Assembly (NCBI GenBank): GCA_002946415.1 | Contig: NJPS01000033.1 | Location: forward strand, 248,001-312,000 | Source of the DNA: Rutstroemia sp. NJR-2017a BVV2 | Taxonomy: Eukaryota; Ascomycota; Leotiomycetes; Helotiales; Rutstroemiaceae | Length of the DNA: 64,000 bases | Direction of reading: 5' to 3' | Shown: positions 57,913-64,000 of the stretch, piece by piece | How positions within the stretch are numbered: the first letter of the stretch is position 1 | How the letters are laid out: every line of letters starts with the position of its first letter | The notes under the pieces: generated by a model | Seen by the model: only the letters and a program-made list of their open reading frames with translations | Database searches by the model: none | What the model was told of the DNA's origin: nothing | Position numbers and translations under genes: made by a program

Positions 57913-60900
57913 GAGTGGCCAAGGTTTGGAGGGTATCGTTCTTGAAAAATTGTAGGTGGTGAGAATTAATGGAACAAAAAATTGGTACTGGGAAGATGGA
58001 TATGACTATCGGTTTCGAAGGAGTTTTGGCGAAAGGTAAAGTCGCGAATGGACGAAGCGGGAGTGGGAGCAAACTGCCGATTAACTACCTAGTAGTATTT
58101 TGCTTGTCAAGCTTCTTAGTCTCTTCAGGGACGAGCGTCGCCCTGTTGGTGACGGACTAGACTAATTACCGGGTGATCGCTGTTAAATAGAAGACAGGTC
58201 TTTTCTGTTCTGTTCTGTGCTTTCTTTGCTTTTTGCTTGAGGTCTATGGATGGGAGGATTACTAGTAGCTTGGGTATACCATTCGGCACCATAAGACGGA
58301 GTCTGACCCGTGGAAATGGACGGGGATAGGTGGCGCGAGGCGACTGAAGTTCAACAAACGAAGAGTTGAAGTGGTAATTCAGAAGTCTCTCCCCCTCTCG
58401 GATATAACTATCAATCGCAAAGGAAAAAGATGCTTTCGAATGGAGCGAAGATTGGCGTTCACGCACTGACTGACCCAGACGCACCAGCAATTAAAATCAA
58501 TTACGGCTCCGCACGATTTCTAATCGAAGTATGGATGGGAAGGCGGAGCCCAGGGCGTCGTTCGAATGCTTATACTCTTTTTCTTGCTTTTACTTGTTTC
58601 TAGCCATTCTATAATGCGACTGGTCAAGCACCGATTCGCCTTTTCGTTCAGGGCACCAGACGTAAGAGAGAAAAGGTGTGGTGCTTGCTGACGATGGGCA
58701 AAAACTATCACTGTAACCTCACTCGGCCGTTTGGTACAAGCCGCTGGGTTCTTCGGTGTGTAAGGATCTCAGAGGGGGGGCTCAAATATGACCACATGGG
58801 AAGGGTAGCATACAGGGAAACAACGTGGAATATGTATCCATGATAGAGTTATGGAGCCGGTCCTGGCATCATAGAATCTGCTTCAGATGAACGGAGGGGA
58901 ACACCAGCAGGATCGACATTAGGTGTGTACAAGAGTGGAATGCGGGTTGCTCAATCGGCCACCGAAATGGAATCATCCAGCACCTGAAGAAGATAGAGAA
59001 GGGGGGTCGTATTATGATCGAACCATTTGTTTCTCTAGGACTGTCAGGTTGGAAAAGGCAGGGAAAGTGAGAAAGCGTGGCACGGTTAATTTAGCCAACA
59101 GCCATTCATGTGCTTTAGATTGACCTGCAGTGTTACAATCGTAAAGGGTTTTGGCAAGAGTACATCAGGAAGGAAGTAATTTGCTTCGCCTTTTCCATGC
59201 ATCGGAAACATGGGAGGTAAGTATGAGAAACGTAGCTGTTATATTATACTGGTGGTGCGCTGCGATGACGGATTCAGGGGTTAGAAACTATGGAGGAAGT
59301 GGATTCGTGGAAGGGATGGGAGAAAGGATGGGCACAGCCCAATGCAGAGAGATGCATGTGCATGTGCGTCTACTTCCGTTGCACCAAACCACCTCAGGGA
59401 TGACTTACATCTATGAGTGCTTGCACGGGTGTATCTACACGAACATGGTTGATGTAATGCAGCACATTTACAGGAGGCTAGGACTTTGAGGCAGTACGAA
59501 CGCATAAGTGTGTGTGGACTGAAACTTCACACATATACGGCCAAGACTATAAACATCTTTGATAGTCTATAAATACCCATGAGTGGCGGATGTACATCGC
59601 ATCAGCAAAATCAGCAAAATCAGCACGTAACATATACCACAGGTCTACTCGGACAGCTTTGTGAGCAGAGCAGGAGAGAGGCCTGGGTCTCAAGGAGTCT
59701 GGGCTTACCTATTCAGGAAGCTAGATGACCAAGATAGTACCCTCCAACGCCTGAAACATATCATCCCAAATGGCATATCAAGTTTTCAACTCAATATGTT
59801 TGTTTAGGTTGGTTGTGAGGACTTTCTTTTCCGGTTCGTCCCTTTCGCGATATCTGGGATAGTTCATGTACAGTACCAACACCAACTGTAGGAACCAGTG
59901 AAGGTACAGTAGCAGCAGTAGCTCCGTACATGGTGGTAGGCACTTGTTACAAGGGGTATCCGCTTTACTGACCCCACCGGCCAGCCTGACGCAAAAGCCG
60001 AGATTGTCCGGTGCAATCTTGCCCCGTCGACTTGCAAGGGGTAAGTCCGTCTTTGAAGAACTTTCGGAAAAAGCACCGTGGCTCACATCATCCAGACGGT
60101 AACAGCAGAAGCACGCACACTTCGGCAGTAGTGATTAGAGCCTCGGAAGTTGGAACCACTCCTCGCGGGTAGTTAAGCCTTTCAGATCTCTGATCTCTAG
60201 CTCTCTCCGCCTTCCCTCACATGGAGATAAATAGATTTCTGGTACTCGTATCAAGTCGGCATTTCTGCCTTCATCTCGCATAGACACCAGATGAACTCCA
60301 CCCACATAACATACTTTCCTACAGAGTAACTTAACCCTAGGCGTCAGTTTGGCGTTTTAAATTACACTCAAGGTAGGTACGTACTCGAAGGAATCTTGGT
60401 ACCTTGGGACCTTGGGACCTTGGGTACGTCGAGCTCAACTGAAAGTGGTTAAGCAATTACCAGCGAGGCGAAGGCCCAGCCTGAGGTAGGTTGGTCTGTG
60501 AGGCCTCAGAAGAGAGGGGTTGAAGAACAGCTTAGAAGGTTCTTAGAACAACGCAACAAGCAACAAGCAGCAAGCAGCAAGCCAGTCCGTTGGCGACGGC
60601 ACAAGTTTTCTTGAGCTAACCTCTGTTGACCTTACTGTTTTGTTTGGCGGGCGTAGCGTAGACTGCGGAGTGGGCGTGGTGGGTTAATCGATGGCCAACC
60701 ATGCCCAGAGAAGATAGGTACGATAACAGGTGCGATACGATAAGCTTAAGGTTACTGTGTGAGAAAAAACTTCACCACTTTTTTTGGCCAAGGCTACCAA
60801 TTTTCCACCACCACTACGGCCCGCACTGCTCGTCATTCGTTGGTGAAGAAATTTTTGAAAAAGGCCTCAATTCTAACTTCCTACGAAGGACTTGCTTGCT

Positions 60901-61054
60901 CACTCTACTTACTTATTAAGAACCAACTATCCTAACGTCAAAGCTACTTCCAACCATTCTTCGTCTTCCAGTCCTGAGACCCCTCACTTCCCTCTCCCTC
61001 TCCCTCTCCCGACACTCATTGTATTCTGCTCGTTTCTCTACCAAAACAGCAAAG
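57913..61054. other. 3.1-kb divergent region, G-alpha/spermidine synthase
   Basis: No supported gene. The part next to spermidine synthase is pyrimidine-rich (60920-61020, including CCCTCTCCCTCTCCCTCTCC), which is a plausible leader. The CTTGGGAC repeat and AACAAGCAGCAAG-type repeats (about 60555-60583) lie inside. Confidence 0.5.
60398..60428 (+). repeat. CTTGGGAC tandem repeat
   Basis: About three units of TACCTTGGGAC/CTTGGGAC, in the upstream region of spermidine synthase. Confidence 0.7.
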
Positions 61055-62459
<1,405 letters not shown>

Positions 62460-62887
62460 AGCGATAAAATGGTAGTGTTTTGCATGGCGTTGGAAGGTTG
62501 ATTCTTTAGGAATAAGAAATGAAAAAACGAAATAGAATTTACGCCTCTTGTGGCTCCCAGTATGGAAATACTACCTGGGCACTTTGCATTCAGTTGAGAT
62601 AGACAAAATCTAAGTTTATATCGCATGTCTTTCCAGTATTGGAAAGACCGGGCAAAAACACTCTATTGCAAACGAAGTATCTGATATCCGGAGAGTTGAT
62701 CGTTATCTCGGGTAGATCTAAAACCCCTTGATTCCATGCGATGCGAATAATTGTCCGCAGATGGGACTTGATTTGATTTGATCGAGCTAAAGCTGCTGGT
62801 GCACGTCCCTCCAGTTCCATGACGGCCGACGGCTCCGCAATCGCGGAACCTCATTTTCGTTCCCATCATCCACCTACGTATTTGATA
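62460..62887. other. Spacer between spermidine synthase and omega-amidase
   Basis: 428 bases with no separate gene. It contains an additional ATG at 62819 in frame with the omega-amidase, which could extend that protein by 23 residues. Confidence 0.5.
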
Positions 62888-63937
62888 ATGCTCAGGACAG
62901 CTTTCGGTATCCTGCCAAGCCTCACATTCAGACGTTCAATTCCTTTTCCTCGGCAACCTAATCGTAAAATGTCTCAACTCCTCAAGAGACCCGTCAAGCT
63001 TGCTTTGATACAATTGGCCAGCGGTTCGTCCCATCCCAGTCACAATTGAGGAGCATTGACCCCGCCAGTCTTGCAAAACTGACGACTGTCAACAGGAGCC
63101 GATAAAGCCCAGAATCTTGCGCACGCCCGCGAGAAGGTTCAAGAAGCTGCATCTGCCGGCGCCAATATCATCGTGCTTCCTGAGTGTTTCAATAGTCCTT
63201 ATGGAACCCAGTTCTTTCCTAAATATGCCGATACCCTTCTACCTTCCCCTCCTACTGCCGAACAGTCCCCCTCCTTCCACGCCCTTAGTGCAATGGCGGC
63301 AGAGACGAAGACCTATCTCGTAGGTGGCAGCATACCAGAATACTCTCCTGCGAGCAAGAACTATTATAACACGTCGTTGACGTTCTCTCCTTCGGGTGAA
63401 CTCTTGGCCACACATCGTAAAGTCCATCTGTTTGACATCGACATCCCTGGCAAGATCAAGTTCAAGGAATCAGAGGTCTTATCTCCTGGCAACCACGTTA
63501 CGATTGTCGACCTTCCCGAATACGGTAAGATAGCTGTCGCGATTTGCTACGACGTACGGTTCCCCGAGTTGGCAATGATAGCGGCGAGAAAGGGATGCTT
63601 TGCGTTGATATATCCTGGTGCTTTCAACACCACAACAGGGCCGATGCATTGGAGGTTACAAGGTCAGGCTAGGGCAATGGACAATCAGCTATACGTTGCA
63701 CTGTGTAGTCCTGCGAGAGATGAATCGGCTACCTATCATGCATGGGGGCATAGCTTAATCGTGGACCCGATGGCAGAAGTTCTTGTTGAGGCCGGTGAAA
63801 AGGAGGAAATTGTTTATGCGGAATTGAAGGGCGAGAAGATCGAAGAGACGAGAAAAGGTATTCCTTTGAGCACGCAGAGAAGGTTTGATCTTTACACAGA
63901 TGTCAGTAAGGACTTCAAGAATGGCGACGAGGAATAG
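62888..63937 (+). CDS. NIT3: Nit2/Nit3-type omega-amidase (nitrilase superfamily)
   Basis: Hydrolyses alpha-ketoglutaramate and similar omega-amides; the yeast Nit3 and mammalian Nit2 relatives act in glutamine transamination salvage and deaminated glutathione repair. Exons 62888-63023 and 63096-63937 give 325 residues, or 298 from the ATG at 62969. The nitrilase triad is visible: Glu in ANIIVLPECFNSPYG, Lys in THRKVHLFDIDIPG and Cys in VAICYDVRFPELA. PMHWRLQGQARAMDNQ is characteristic of Nit2/Nit3. The N-terminal stretch from 62888 (MLRTAFGILPSLTFRRSIPF) is basic and amphipathic, like a mitochondrial presequence, and the conserved protein proper begins at MSQLLKRPVKLALIQL. Alternative starts could therefore give mitochondrial and cytosolic forms. 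The intron donor is GTTCGT, weak but fixed by phase. Confidence 0.95.
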
Positions 63938-64000
63938 TTGCCTTAAACGTGGTATTCATTGCATGGGACATCGCCCTACGCCCGCCAAGCATAAGTCTTC

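Overview
This is about 64 kb of nuclear DNA from a filamentous ascomycete (Pezizomycotina). The evidence is many short introns (mostly 48-110 bp) with GTAAGT/GTATGT-like donors and CTAAC/CTGAC-like branch sites, about one gene per 3 kb, and typical fungal families: Bzz1, Dbp5, a CFEM-type surface protein, a group II-like G-alpha subunit, a GPI-anchored mucin and ORMDL. A leotiomycete is possible, but that is only an impression. I found no rRNA, tRNA, CRISPR array or recognisable transposon. Exon joins were worked out by hand from splice signals, reading phase and family conservation.

Layout. 0.1-2.0 kb: C2H2 zinc-finger regulator (-). 2.2-2.96 kb: uncertain small membrane-protein gene (-). 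3-7 kb: no convincing gene. 7.0-8.9 kb: DHA1-type MFS transporter (+). 9.7-11.25 kb: DUF676/ROG1-like lipase (-). 12.45-14.5 kb: cytochrome P450 (+). 15.06-16.4 kb: secreted protein of unknown family, seven exons (-). 18.6-20.3 kb: tannase/feruloyl-esterase family hydrolase (+). 21.3-23.3 kb: REX3-like RNA exonuclease (+). 23.7-25.35 kb: class II aldolase/adducin-fold protein (-). 26.1-29.5 kb: GPI-anchored Ser/Thr-rich wall protein with collagen-like tracts (-). 30.2-30.9 kb: ORMDL (-). 32.9-35.2 kb: Air1/2-like zinc-knuckle protein (+). 35.95-38.3 kb: Bzz1-like F-BAR/C1/SH3 protein (-). 39.2-40.9 kb: Dbp5 (+). 42.4-45.1 kb: CFEM-like transmembrane protein (+). 46.2-47.6 kb: RS-rich protein of unknown function (-). 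50.0-51.0 kb: NmrA/isoflavone-reductase-like protein (+). 51.8-53.4 kb: Dsn1/Mis13 kinetochore subunit (+). 56.55-57.9 kb: G-alpha (-). 61.05-62.5 kb: spermidine synthase (+). 62.9-63.9 kb: Nit2/Nit3-type omega-amidase (+).

Most of the window is ordinary chromosome carrying housekeeping genes: RNA processing and export (REX3, Air-like, Dbp5), sphingolipid control (ORMDL), endocytic actin (Bzz1), kinetochore (Dsn1), polyamines, amidase repair and signalling. The 0-20 kb part is more accessory: regulator, transporter, P450, lipase, orphan secreted protein and tannase-family enzyme. It has no polyketide synthase, non-ribosomal peptide synthetase or terpene synthase, so I do not call it a biosynthetic cluster. 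Many neighbours are divergent with 0.9-3 kb of shared upstream DNA (lipase/P450, secreted protein/tannase, ORMDL/Air-like, Bzz1/Dbp5, G-alpha/spermidine synthase).

The points most worth a second look are the tannase-family protein that keeps Ser-Asp-His but lacks both cysteines of the usual CS-D-HC disulfide, the repeat-driven GPI mucin, the secreted orphan, the CFEM protein with a very long proline/glutamine-rich cytoplasmic tail, and a probable non-canonical intron in the P450.
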